Shown here: positions 10,844-19,144 of the stretch, piece by piece
Layout of the letters: each line of letters opens with the position of its first letter
Position numbering within the stretch: the first letter of the stretch is position 1
Assembly (NCBI RefSeq): GCF_029688845.1
Contig: NZ_JARUKW010000014.1
Coordinates: 1-64,000, forward strand
Reading direction: 5' to 3'
Length of the DNA: 64,000 bases
Source: Natronococcus sp. A-GB1
Lineage (GTDB): Archaea; Halobacteriota; Halobacteria; Halobacteriales; Natrialbaceae
Notes under the pieces: model-generated
What the model saw: the letters and a program-made list of their open reading frames with translations, nothing else
Told to the model about the DNA's origin: nothing
Databases searched by the model: none
Translations under genes and position numbers: made by a program

Positions 10844-11842
10844 TTAGGCACCCCCTCCTTCGCCCTCGATGTTCGGATCTAGCGAGTCCCGGAGCCAGTC
10901 ACCGAGGAGGTTGATACTGATCACCGACAGCACGATCCCGATTCCGGGGACCGTCGAGACCCACCAGGCCGTTCGGAGGTAGTCCTGGCCCTGCTGGATC
11001 TCGTACCCCCACGAGAGGGTCGTCCCCGAAAAGCCCAGGTACGACAGCGAACTCTCGAGGAGAATGATCGCGGCGACCTGAATCGTCGCGAGCACGATCA
11101 CCGGCGTCAGGCTGTTCGGCAGCACGTGTTTGAGCAGGATCGTTGCGTTGCTCGCGCCGAGGCTACGCGCGGCCTTGACATACTCCTCGTTGCGGATCGC
11201 CATCGCCTCCCCGCGGGCGACCCGGGCGAACCACACCCACGTGACGAGCCCGACCACGACGGTTATCGTCCCGGGCAATATCGTCGCCGAGGGCATCCCC
11301 TCGGCGAAGCCGGCCGTCACGATCGGGTCGGGGACGGGTATCGACATCGAGCCGAACACGCCGATCAGCGCCAGCGCCAGCACGAGCGACGGGAACGCGA
11401 GCATGACGTCCGCGACGCGCATCATTGCGTCGTCGACCCGGCCCCCATAGTAGCCGGACACCAGCCCGAACGGGACGCCCATCACCACCGCGAGCCCGGT
11501 TCCGAGTATCCCCACGAGTAGGGAGGTGCGGGCGCCGTACAGTAGCCGCGAGAAGACGTCCTGTCCGACGTTGTTCGTGCCGAGGTAGTGGTCGGTCGAG
11601 TACTCGACCGAGTAGGGCTCGCGCTCGCCGTCGACGACCTCGTAGGAGTCGTAACTGGTCCCTATCGGTGGGTAGGAGTTGCCGTCGTCGAAGTGGCCCG
11701 TCGTGTTGGGGTTGTGCGTCGCGAGGACGGGAGCGAAAAGCGCCATCAACACGACAACGACGAGGATCGCGAGCCCGAGTTTCGGAAGCAGGTTTCGCCG
11801 GAACTCCTGTCTGAGGTTAGATTTGATTCGGTCCGAAATCAT
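10844..11842 (-). CDS. dppC: Peptide-type ABC transporter permease (DppC-like)
   Basis: 332 aa. An N-terminal transmembrane anchor (LGLAILVVVVLMALFAPVLATHNP) is typical of OppC/DppC. A periplasm-facing segment follows, then the BPD_transp_1 core of five helices. The EAA-type cytoplasmic loop reads EYVKAARSLGASNATILLKHVLPN, the contact with the ATPases. It forms the membrane channel with DppB. The start overlaps the dppB stop by four bases (ATGA). Confidence 0.93.
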   Translation of the reverse strand: MISDRIKSNLRQEFRRNLLPKLGLAILVVVVLMALFAPVLATHNPNTTGHFDDGNSYPPIGTSYDSYEVVDGEREPYSVEYSTDHYLGTNNVGQDVFSRLLYGARTSLLVGILGTGLAVVMGVPFGLVSGYYGGRVDDAMMRVADVMLAFPSLVLALALIGVFGSMSIPVPDPIVTAGFAEGMPSATILPGTITVVVGLVTWVWFARVARGEAMAIRNEEYVKAARSLGASNATILLKHVLPNSLTPVIVLATIQVAAIILLESSLSYLGFSGTTLSWGYEIQQGQDYLRTAWWVSTVPGIGIVLSVISINLLGDWLRDSLDPNIEGEGGGA

Positions 11843-12828
11843 TCGTCTAGCACCCGCGGGTTGAGCTTCGCGTAGATCGCGTCGACGCCGATATTGATGA
11901 TCACGTAGCTAACACCGATGAAGATAATGATGCCCTGAATGAGCGGCCAGTCCAGGTTGTGTATCGCGCTGATGAGCCGCAGCCCGAGGCCGGGCCAGGA
12001 GAAGACGGTCTCCGTGACGACCGCGCCGCCGATCAAGGTGCCAAGCTGCAGTCCCAGCACCGTGATGATCGGAATCATCGTGTTCCGGAGGACGTGTTTG
12101 TACCGGACCAGCGTCTCGGGAATCCCCTTGGCCTCGGTCGCGGTCACGTACGGCTTCCCGTACTCGTCGAGCATACCGCTTCTGGTCAGTCGGGTGATCA
12201 ACGCGGTGAAGTACGTTCCCAGGGTGACCGCCGGGAGGATGATGTGGTGGAGCCAGGTGAGCAGATCGCCGACGTAAAACGTCGTCAGGAACGTCCACAA
12301 GGCGTCGTGGAACGCCACCGGGCGACGGCCCGTCGGGAACACGTCCAGCTGAACGGCCAGCAGCAGGATCAACATGATCCCCAGCCAGAAGTTCGGCGTA
12401 CTGATCCCCAGGAGCGAGAACGACGTCGCACCGTAGTCGGCGGGCTCGTTGCGACGGGTTCCGCTGATGACCCCGAGCGGGATCGCGATCACGAGTGCGA
12501 CGATCGTCGCTGCGATCGCAAGCTCTAGCGTCGCGGGAACGCGCTCTATGACCATCGTTGAGACCGGGCGGCTCGCCTGGTAGGAGTAGCCCAGGTCTCC
12601 AACTAGTAGGTCCTGCAAGTAGTCGGCGTACTGTACGTAGATCGGTTGATCCAGTCCCAGTTCCTGTCGGATCCGTTCACGGGTTGCCTGGTCGACGGCC
12701 GGGTCGACGATCAGGTTGACCGGGTCGCCGGGCGTCACTGCCCGGAGCCCGAACAACACTGTCACGACCCCCCAGACGACGAGGATCCCCTGCAAGGTCC
12801 GCTTGAGCAAGAATTTTCCAAAAGCCAT
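11839..12828 (-). CDS. dppB: Peptide-type ABC transporter permease (DppB-like)
   Basis: 329 aa. The N-terminal helix (LKRTLQGILVVWGVVTVLFGLRAVTPGDP) is the DppB signature. An extracellular segment follows, then the core helices, with the EAA loop PYVTATEAKGIPETLVRYKHVLRN. It pairs with DppC in the membrane. It is the first gene after the binding-protein gene, 112 bp downstream of it, so dppA may be expressed at a higher level by partial termination or processing in that gap. Confidence 0.93.
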   Translation of the reverse strand: MAFGKFLLKRTLQGILVVWGVVTVLFGLRAVTPGDPVNLIVDPAVDQATRERIRQELGLDQPIYVQYADYLQDLLVGDLGYSYQASRPVSTMVIERVPATLELAIAATIVALVIAIPLGVISGTRRNEPADYGATSFSLLGISTPNFWLGIMLILLLAVQLDVFPTGRRPVAFHDALWTFLTTFYVGDLLTWLHHIILPAVTLGTYFTALITRLTRSGMLDEYGKPYVTATEAKGIPETLVRYKHVLRNTMIPIITVLGLQLGTLIGGAVVTETVFSWPGLGLRLISAIHNLDWPLIQGIIIFIGVSYVIINIGVDAIYAKLNPRVLDE

Positions 12829-12940
12829 TGGTATGTCGATCGAACGCCGTTAGACGTATCGGTAGCCGAATTTTTTGCCAGGAGTATGTGGTTCTTCCGG
12901 AACAGCGATCTGAAACGTTTCTACCCCTCCCTTCGGAGTC

Positions 12941-14518
12941 TCAGCTATCGAGCTCCCAGAGGTAGATGCTCTCGTCGGTCCGGGGCTCCCAGTCGAGGTC
13001 CTCGCGGACCCCGTAGACGCTGTCCTGGGAGTGGAGGAACACCCACGGCGCCTCCTCCCGGAGCTCCTCGTTGATCTCCTGGAGCTGCTGTTCGCGTTCG
13101 TCCTCGTCCTCGATCGTCTGGCTCTCGAGGATCGCCTCGGAGATCTCCTCGTTGCGAAGCGTCTCCTGTGGTGCCTCCTCGACGAAGAACGGTGCGAGCC
13201 CGTAGTCGGAGTCGCCCGTGATGACGCCCCAGCCGATCAGGAAGAACGGCATCTCCTCGTCGTCGTAGCCGGCGCTGTTGGCGTCGGAGATGTCCGGAAA
13301 CGGTGCGGTGTCGAAGCTACAGTCGACGTTGTCGAGCTGGTCGATCTGGTCGGCAGCCATCTGGGCGACGTCGGCGTCGTTGAGGTACCGGCCCTCCGGG
13401 GAGTACAGCGTGATCTCCTCGCCCGCGTAGCCGCTCTCCTCGACCAGCTCCTCGGCCTGCTCTAAGTCCTGCTCGTAGGTGTCGAGGTCCGGGTTGTGGC
13501 CGAACACACCATCGGGAATCGGCTGGGTCATCGCCTCGCCGTACCCGCCCAGCGCGTCGGAGATGATTCCCTCGTTGTCGACGGCGTAGTTCATCGCCTG
13601 GCGGAACTCGGTGCTGTCGAACGGCTCGACGCCCGATTTCATCACGAGGAAGACGTTCCGGAGGCTGGTCTCTTCGCGAATCTCGACGCCGTCGGCATCG
13701 TCGACGCCCGGCACGTCCTCGGGAATGATGTTGTCGACGATGTCGCTCTCGCCGGTTTCCAGCGCGTTCGCGCGACCGCTGGACTCGCCGTCCTGGTTGA
13801 AGACGACCCGTTCGAGGGTCGCTTCGTCACCCCAGTAGTCCTCGAACGGCTCGAGGACGACCTGGACGTCCGGCTCGTACTCGACGACCTCGTAGGGACC
13901 GGTGCCGTTGAACGCCTCCTCGTCGTCGCCGGCGACGGGCTGTTCCTGATCCTCGATCCACTCCTGGTTGACGACGCGGCCGTAGTTGGCGTACTCGAAC
14001 TCCGCCAGCGACGGCGCGACCTCGTGTTCCAGGAGAACGGTCGTGTCGTCGAGCGCCTCCGCGTTGTCGATCGCGCCCAGCCCGGCTGCCTGGTCGCTCT
14101 CGATGCCGAGATCGGGGTCGATCATCCGGTTGAACGTGTAGGCAACGTCCTCGGCGGTCATCTCGTCGCCGTTGTGGAAGACGACGTCGTCCCGAAGCGT
14201 AAGCTCGGCGCCCTCGTCGGTGTCCTCCCACTCCTCGACGACACGGGGTTCGAACTCGAACTCCGGCGTCACGTTGAACAGCGGTTCGTAGACCGGATCG
14301 AGGACGTTGAAGTACGGTCCCGTGATATGGTCGTTGGGATCCGGGTTCTCGATGATCTCCCCCTGCGTGATCACGATCTCGTCTAGGTCGTCGTCGTCGT
14401 CGCCCTCGGGGTCGTCGAGACAGCCCGCGATGGCGCCCAGACCGGCCGTTGCACCGATTACGCCGGTGGCCTTCAGCACGGATCGCCGACCGGAGTACAG
14501 GTTGTCAGCACCCTTCAT
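12941..14518 (-). CDS. dppA: Peptide-type ABC transporter substrate-binding lipoprotein
   Basis: 525 aa SBP_bac_5 family protein. The N-terminus has a Tat signal with twin Arg at 11-12 (GRRSVLKATGVIG) and a lipobox AGC with Cys33, so it is probably exported folded and lipid-anchored outside the membrane. An Asp-rich linker (~36-46) follows. Family landmarks include LRDDVVFHNGDEMTAEDVAYTF and FRQAMNYAVD. It binds the ligand (peptide, nickel or another small molecule; not decidable here) and delivers it to DppBC. It heads the minus-strand dpp operon. A TATA box and a palindrome lie immediately upstream. Confidence 0.93.
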   Translation of the reverse strand: MKGADNLYSGRRSVLKATGVIGATAGLGAIAGCLDDPEGDDDDDLDEIVITQGEIIENPDPNDHITGPYFNVLDPVYEPLFNVTPEFEFEPRVVEEWEDTDEGAELTLRDDVVFHNGDEMTAEDVAYTFNRMIDPDLGIESDQAAGLGAIDNAEALDDTTVLLEHEVAPSLAEFEYANYGRVVNQEWIEDQEQPVAGDDEEAFNGTGPYEVVEYEPDVQVVLEPFEDYWGDEATLERVVFNQDGESSGRANALETGESDIVDNIIPEDVPGVDDADGVEIREETSLRNVFLVMKSGVEPFDSTEFRQAMNYAVDNEGIISDALGGYGEAMTQPIPDGVFGHNPDLDTYEQDLEQAEELVEESGYAGEEITLYSPEGRYLNDADVAQMAADQIDQLDNVDCSFDTAPFPDISDANSAGYDDEEMPFFLIGWGVITGDSDYGLAPFFVEEAPQETLRNEEISEAILESQTIEDEDEREQQLQEINEELREEAPWVFLHSQDSVYGVREDLDWEPRTDESIYLWELDS

Positions 14519-14520
14519 AC

Positions 14521-14550
14521 CCTATGAAATAGGTGTATGCAATATAAAGG
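14521..14550 (-). promoter_or_regulatory. dppA promoter with operator-like palindrome
   Basis: On the minus strand CCTTTATATT (14541-14550) is a good haloarchaeal TATA box about 25-30 nt before the start codon, implying a nearly leaderless transcript. Between it and the ATG lies the palindrome CCTAT-GAA-ATAGG (14521-14533), perfectly placed over the expected start site for a repressor. Confidence 0.6.
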
Positions 14551-14715
14551 TTGGTTGTTTGTTACGCGGTTTTGGGCCAGATCCGTTCAGGTATCGACAG
14601 CAGAAAGCGATACTGCACAACTATTTACAACGGAGCTCGAGTTTGCAACCATCGTTCGACTGCTCCGGCTGATACCGGCCGCAAGCTTAAGTGAGCTAGA
14701 TAACCTACATCCAGT

Positions 14716-15354
14716 ATGGCCGCTCACGGCCGGTCTGCCCTGCGGGACCTGTTCGACGAGTCGCCCACGCCCCACATCGCCCACCCTCCACGAACCCACC
14801 ACCGCGACTTCTACGTCGCTACCGATGGGTCGTTCCGCGAGTCGGGTGGTGGCCTGGGCGCCGTCATCGAAACGCGCGACGGCACCCGCGTCGCTCGGAT
14901 CGCGACCGCGGACGCGCCGCCGGACAACAACGTCGCCGAGTACCGAGCGCTACATCTCGGTCTCGACGTACTGGCGGCTCGAGCCCCGGCGGACGCTCGA
15001 GTTGGCGTTCTCATCGATCACGACGCCCTCGCCAGCAACGTCAACAACACCGTCCTCGCCATCGGTCACCCCGATCGGAAGCCGCCACAGCCGATCTCGG
15101 TACCGACGGCGACACGGTATCACTGGCGCGGGATTCAGGCACGACTCAACGGATTCGCTGAGATCCGCGCCGCACGGATCGACAGCGATCAGAACCCCGC
15201 TCATCCGCTCGCGAACGCGCCGGCACAGTACCAGCACGTCAACCGCGAACCCGACCGCTGTGTTCTCCCCGAACCGCCGGAGGCGACCGCACCGGCCGAG
15301 TTCCCGCCACCCTCCCGCGCCGACCGCAACGGGGGAGGTCGCGCCTCGGACTGA
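14716..15354 (+). CDS. rnhA: RNase HI-like protein
   Basis: 212 aa. RNase H fold landmarks are YVATDGSFRESGGGLG (first Asp), NNVAEYRALHLGLD (Glu) and VLIDHDALASNV (second Asp). The enzyme cleaves RNA in RNA/DNA hybrids. The position that usually supplies the fourth acidic residue (N-x-x-[AC]-D) reads NPAHPLAN, so the Asp seems replaced by His. This may be normal for this haloarchaeal branch. The N-terminal ~30 residues are an extension, and the Pro/Arg-rich tail after VNREPDRCVLP is low complexity. The stop codon is shared with the end of a dispersed palindromic element (15354-15435). Confidence 0.8.
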   Translation: MAAHGRSALRDLFDESPTPHIAHPPRTHHRDFYVATDGSFRESGGGLGAVIETRDGTRVARIATADAPPDNNVAEYRALHLGLDVLAARAPADARVGVLIDHDALASNVNNTVLAIGHPDRKPPQPISVPTATRYHWRGIQARLNGFAEIRAARIDSDQNPAHPLANAPAQYQHVNREPDRCVLPEPPEATAPAEFPPPSRADRNGGGRASD

Positions 15355-15435
15355 TACGGTTTACTGTACGTCAGTACCGGCGCAACCGCGACCCGTGCGG
15401 CGGTTGCGCCGGGACATCGTTGCAGCAATCCGTAT
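15354..15435. repeat. Dispersed palindromic element, copy 1
   Basis: An 82 bp near-palindrome. The outer ends are ATACGGTTTACTGT and GCAGCAATCCGTAT (imperfect inverted repeat). The inner stem CCGGCGCAACCG / CGGTTGCGCCGG is perfect. The first A is also the last base of the RNase H stop codon. Related copies lie at 57485-57566 and 62730-62810. Confidence 0.8.
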
Positions 15436-15488
15436 GAGCCCGGCCGGAACCGCCACCGTTTTTCCGTCCCTCGAGAGAGTCGTCCTCG

Positions 15489-15941
15489 ATGAGTCTTCGC
15501 GTCGCCGTCGCAGCCCCCTTCATCCAGCACGGAACCGACCGCCTGCAGGAACACGCCGTCGTCGTCGCGCTCTCGCTGGATCGCGACTGGTTCTCGCCCG
15601 ATCAGGCGAAGCGGCTGATCGACGTCGCGACCCAGGAGGGGCTGCTCGACCACGAGGACGGCGACCTCGTCGCCGCCTTCGATCCGACCGACGTTCGGAT
15701 CCCCGAGGAGTTCGTCCCCGACGAGGACCTGCTTCGGGAACGGTCGGCGTTCGAGCGGGTTCTCGACGGTCTCGTCGCCGAGGGCGTCGAGAAACACGAG
15801 GCAGTCGGCGCGATAAACGGTCTGCAGGGAGAGCTGGGGGTGACGATTGAAACTGCGGCCGTCGTCTACGCTCGCCGCCGGGGGATCGACGTCTCCGAAC
15901 TCGTCCCGGTCGCTCGCTCGGCGCTGATCGAAGAGCGTTAG
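15489..15941 (+). CDS. DUF2240 family archaeal protein
   Basis: 150 aa. The sequence matches the archaeal DUF2240 pattern: an N-terminal helical, winged-helix-like region (VVVALSLDRDWFSPDQAKRL, GLLDHEDGDLVAAFDP), then a C-terminal helical region (LVAEGVEKHEAVGAINGLQ and ETAAVVYARRRGIDVS). No function is known to me; the N-terminal half resembles a DNA-binding fold. It is followed after 23 bp by an unknown gene on the same strand and the two are probably co-transcribed. Confidence 0.8.
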   Translation: MSLRVAVAAPFIQHGTDRLQEHAVVVALSLDRDWFSPDQAKRLIDVATQEGLLDHEDGDLVAAFDPTDVRIPEEFVPDEDLLRERSAFERVLDGLVAEGVEKHEAVGAINGLQGELGVTIETAAVVYARRRGIDVSELVPVARSALIEER

Positions 15942-15964
15942 GTTGCCGACGACCGACCTCGGCC

Positions 15965-16351
15965 ATGGTCGAGGAACGAACCACCGACGGCCGACGGATC
16001 GCCGAACTGCTCGCCTCGGAGCTCGACGGGCGCGAGGACGGGGCACTGGAGAGCGTTTCGGTCACGGACGCAGACCGGAACGTCGAGCCGTCGGCCGACG
16101 GCGCGCGGGCGTACGACCTCGTCGCCGGAACGGAAGCCGACCGAATCGCCCGGGTGTTCGTCCACCCGGATCGACTCCGACTCGAGTTCGAGCGCGGGCA
16201 GGAGCTCGCGGCCGAGACGGCGACGAACCTCGAGTTGCGCGTCCGACCGAAGGCGTCACAACCCCCGAAAACGCTGGTGTTCGTCGAGAGCGGCGCTGCG
16301 GTAAAACGAGCGACCGACGTCGTCGACGCCGTCGTCGACGCCGACGCCTGA
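15965..16351 (+). CDS. Conserved-looking haloarchaeal protein of unknown function
   Basis: 128 aa, acidic, with no membrane segment. The middle reads as alternating beta strands (ARAYDLVAGTEADRIARVFVHPDRLRLEF) followed by a strand-helix (KTLVFVESGAAVKRATDVVDAVVDA). I do not recognise the family. It sits 23 bp after the DUF2240 gene on the same strand and converges with a HAD hydrolase gene, 9 bp away. Haloarchaeal codon use and acidity support a real gene. Confidence 0.7.
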   Translation: MVEERTTDGRRIAELLASELDGREDGALESVSVTDADRNVEPSADGARAYDLVAGTEADRIARVFVHPDRLRLEFERGQELAAETATNLELRVRPKASQPPKTLVFVESGAAVKRATDVVDAVVDADA

Positions 16352-16360
16352 CCCTGAGCG

Positions 16361-17044
16361 CTACGATCCGCTCGTCGAGTTCGTCCCCTCGAGCGCGGCG
16401 ACCGCCTCGGGGACCGCCGTCGCGACGGCCTCCTGTTCGACGTGGGCGGCCGCACGCGGGTCGGGCTCGGGGCCGTCCTCAAGCAGGATCTGGATCGCGG
16501 TCATCCCGGCTCCGGTCGCACCCTCGACGTCGGCCTCGACCTCGTCGCCGACGTACACCGTTCGTTCGGGATCGACGGCGAGTTCGTCCGCGATCGCCTC
16601 GAAGGCGCGGACGTCGGGCTTGCCGGCCTCGAGTTCACCCGTGACGAGCGCCGCGTCGAAGGCGTCCTCCCAGCCCAGCGTCTCGAGTTTATCCCGCTGG
16701 GCGCGGACGGGACCGTTTGTCAACAGTCCGATTCGGTAGCGCTCGTGTAGCGTCGCGAGCATGGACTCGACGCCCGGCAGGGGCTCGAGGTCGGCGGCGA
16801 TCTCCTCGCGGTAGGCCGCGGCGACCTCGGCCGGCTCGGCCTCGGTCTCCCGGTCCTCGAGCAGCTCGGTGAAGATCGGTTCCCGGGTTTCCTGCGTGAG
16901 GTTCCGGCGATGGGCCTCGAGGTAGTCGGCTCGGGACAGTTCGGGTGCGCCGGCGGCGTCGGTCGCCGCCTCGAGGATCGTCGTCCGATCCCGCTGGGGA
17001 ACCGCGAGCGTGTAATCGAGGTCGAAGACGACCGCCTGTAACAT
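16361..17044 (-). CDS. HAD-superfamily hydrolase
   Basis: 227 aa. Motif I is VVFDLDYTLAVP (nucleophile Asp plus general-acid Asp). Motif II is in GLLTNGPVRAQRDKL (T-N-G). Motif III Lys is in GELEAGKPDVRAF. Motif IV is VYVGDEVEADVEGATGAG. A helical C1 cap lies between motifs I and II, as in phosphoglycolate phosphatase- or haloacid dehalogenase-like members. It is probably a small-molecule phosphatase of unknown substrate. A second HAD gene lies at 29951-30631. It is divergent from a small membrane protein gene (104 bp gap). Confidence 0.88.
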   Translation of the reverse strand: MLQAVVFDLDYTLAVPQRDRTTILEAATDAAGAPELSRADYLEAHRRNLTQETREPIFTELLEDRETEAEPAEVAAAYREEIAADLEPLPGVESMLATLHERYRIGLLTNGPVRAQRDKLETLGWEDAFDAALVTGELEAGKPDVRAFEAIADELAVDPERTVYVGDEVEADVEGATGAGMTAIQILLEDGPEPDPRAAAHVEQEAVATAVPEAVAALEGTNSTSGS

Positions 17045-17148
17045 ATCCGACCGAAGGGGTTCGACTCGTTTGAAGCTACCGTTCGGTCGGAGCCCGCCGG
17101 GCGGCGCGAAAGGCCGGATTTACTAGCGGGTCCGCCGTATCGACGACT

Positions 17149-17343
17149 ATGCTCGACTCAGTCGCCGCCGCCGATCTCGTTCGAAACCTCGGAATTTACG
17201 CCGTTGGGGTCGGACTCGCCGTGTTCGGAGCGCTCGCGCTCGCCGACGCGATAGAACTGTCCGGACTCCTCGCGATGGTGCTGTTCGTCGGCGGGCTCGC
17301 GCTCGTCGTCGTCGTCCACGAGTACCTCGGGGGTCCCGTCTGA
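17149..17343 (+). CDS. Small two-helix membrane protein
   Basis: 64 aa from the ATG at 17149. After LDSVAAADLVRN two hydrophobic helices follow (~14-34 and ~38-57), ending in HEYLGGPV. Family unknown. A TTTACTAG AT-rich box ~30 nt upstream could be its promoter. It is short but compositionally coherent as a membrane protein. Confidence 0.55.
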   Translation: MLDSVAAADLVRNLGIYAVGVGLAVFGALALADAIELSGLLAMVLFVGGLALVVVVHEYLGGPV

Positions 17344-17431
17344 GGACTCGAACGAACTCCTGTACGACGTTTCCGAAAGCGAGCGCAACCAGTCGCGTGG
17401 TCGCCCTAATAACTAGTTCCAGTAAACCGTC

Positions 17432-19144
17432 TCAGCCGTCGCTGAACCGCGTGGCGAACCCGTAGCGCTCGAGCGTGGCGAGGGTGTCCCGGTGTTCTTC
17501 TCGGAGCGTCTCCCGCGAGCGCTCGTCCGCGACCACCGTCTCGACGGTCTCGACGAGCTGATCCGCCGCGAGGACGTTCGGAACGTTGACGAACGTCGCT
17601 CCCTCGTCGAGCAGTTCGCGACCCTCCCGCGAGGTTTCGGCCCGGAGGATCGTATCGCAGTCCGCCTGCTCGAGGATCGCATCCGAGACGGGTCGGTGCT
17701 CGACGGTCGAGACGACGAGCGACGCCGCGTCGACGTTCGCTTTCTGCCAGGGGTACCGAGCCATCGCGTCACCGAGCACGTAGTTGCGACACTCGGCGCG
17801 GAGGTCGTCCCAGATGACCGGGTCGTTCTCGATGACGACGTACTCCGCGTCGATCCGTTCGAACGTCTCGACGAGCCACCGGCCCTGGCGTCCGTAGCCG
17901 ACCAGAACGATGTGATCCTCGAGCCCGTCTCTGACGTAGCTGCGCTCGTCGATCTTTCTGGTCTGGCGCCTGCCGACGAACCGGTTGACGACCCGCTCGT
18001 ACACGGCGTCCTCGTAGCGTCTGGCGACCGAGGTGAGGATCATCGTGACCGCCGCGGCGAGGATGATCGCGTCGAACAGGGTCGGGGCGATGGTTCCGAG
18101 AAGCAGCGCCTGAATCGCGATGACGAGTGAAAGCTCGCTGACCTGGTTCAGGCTCGAGCTGGCGAGATAGCCCGTGCGGGCGTCGTACCCTTCGTACGTG
18201 AAGGCGAGCATGAGGACGATCGGATTGACGACGAGCACGAGACCGACGAGCGCGAGCGCGATGGTCGCCATCTCGACGGTGGGAAACTGGACGAGCGCGC
18301 CCACGGTGACGAAGAAAATGGCGACGAAGAAGTCCCTGATCGAGCTGATCCCGTTTCGAACGCCGAGCGACTCGGCGCCCTCGCTGCGGACGGCGATCCC
18401 GGCCGCGAACGCGCCGACGACGATCGAGATACCGACATACTCCGCGGCGGCGATGAAGCCGATGAGAATCGAGATGCTCCCCATCAGGACGAGTTCCTCG
18501 ACGCCATCGGCCAGCCGAATCAGGAGCGGGAACCCGTGGCGATAGATGAGCAGCGCCGCGATCAGAAACAGGACGCCGTACCCGATCTGTGACGTAACGA
18601 CGTCCGCGGTAAACGCCTCGGCCGAGAGGATCAGGATGAGCCCGATCGCGACGAGGTCGTCGAAGAAGTGGATCGAGTTGGCGAGCCGTCCGTGGACGAG
18701 GTTGTCGCGGATCTCCGTCTCGAGCAGTCCGGCGCCGACGATCGTCGAGCTCAGGGTCGCCGCGGCGCTGAAGTAGATCGCGTTTCTGACGGGATCGGCG
18801 AAGCCGGACCACTCGCCGAAGAGGTAGCCGATGACGAACGCGATCGGCGCGACGACAACCAACAGCGTGATCGCCGCCCCCTCGCCGTCCCTGATAACGG
18901 ATCGGAGCGCGTCGAACTCGACGCGGATACCGAAGACGAACACCAGGAAGGCGATTCCCCACTGGGCGAGTTCGACGAGATCGGTCTGCTCGATCGTGAC
19001 CACTCCCATCTCGCCAGCGAAGCCGACGATCAGGCCCGCGATGATGTAAAACGGGATCGGCGAGAGTCCGAAGTGGTTCGCGAACAGCAACAGGATCCCG
19101 GCGGTAACGAAGACGACCGAGAGGGCGATGACCAGCTCAGCCAT
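17432..19144 (-). CDS. CPA2-type cation/proton antiporter with intact RCK (TrkA-N) domain
   Basis: 570 aa. About 12 transmembrane helices (residues ~1-375) have the CPA2 pattern, with helix pairs such as GIRVEFDALRSVIRD and a half-helix with FFDDLVAIGLILIL. A cytoplasmic RCK-type nucleotide-binding domain begins VLVGYGRQGRWLVETF and has the full GxGxxG motif plus an acidic E at the end of strand 2 (YVVIEND). It probably exchanges K+ or Na+ for H+ under nucleotide control. The ATG at 19144 is chosen because GAGGTGA lies 5 nt upstream; an in-frame GTG exists at 19153. It overlaps the end of the next antiporter gene by 8 bp. Confidence 0.9.
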   Translation of the reverse strand: MAELVIALSVVFVTAGILLLFANHFGLSPIPFYIIAGLIVGFAGEMGVVTIEQTDLVELAQWGIAFLVFVFGIRVEFDALRSVIRDGEGAAITLLVVVAPIAFVIGYLFGEWSGFADPVRNAIYFSAAATLSSTIVGAGLLETEIRDNLVHGRLANSIHFFDDLVAIGLILILSAEAFTADVVTSQIGYGVLFLIAALLIYRHGFPLLIRLADGVEELVLMGSISILIGFIAAAEYVGISIVVGAFAAGIAVRSEGAESLGVRNGISSIRDFFVAIFFVTVGALVQFPTVEMATIALALVGLVLVVNPIVLMLAFTYEGYDARTGYLASSSLNQVSELSLVIAIQALLLGTIAPTLFDAIILAAAVTMILTSVARRYEDAVYERVVNRFVGRRQTRKIDERSYVRDGLEDHIVLVGYGRQGRWLVETFERIDAEYVVIENDPVIWDDLRAECRNYVLGDAMARYPWQKANVDAASLVVSTVEHRPVSDAILEQADCDTILRAETSREGRELLDEGATFVNVPNVLAADQLVETVETVVADERSRETLREEHRDTLATLERYGFATRFSDG

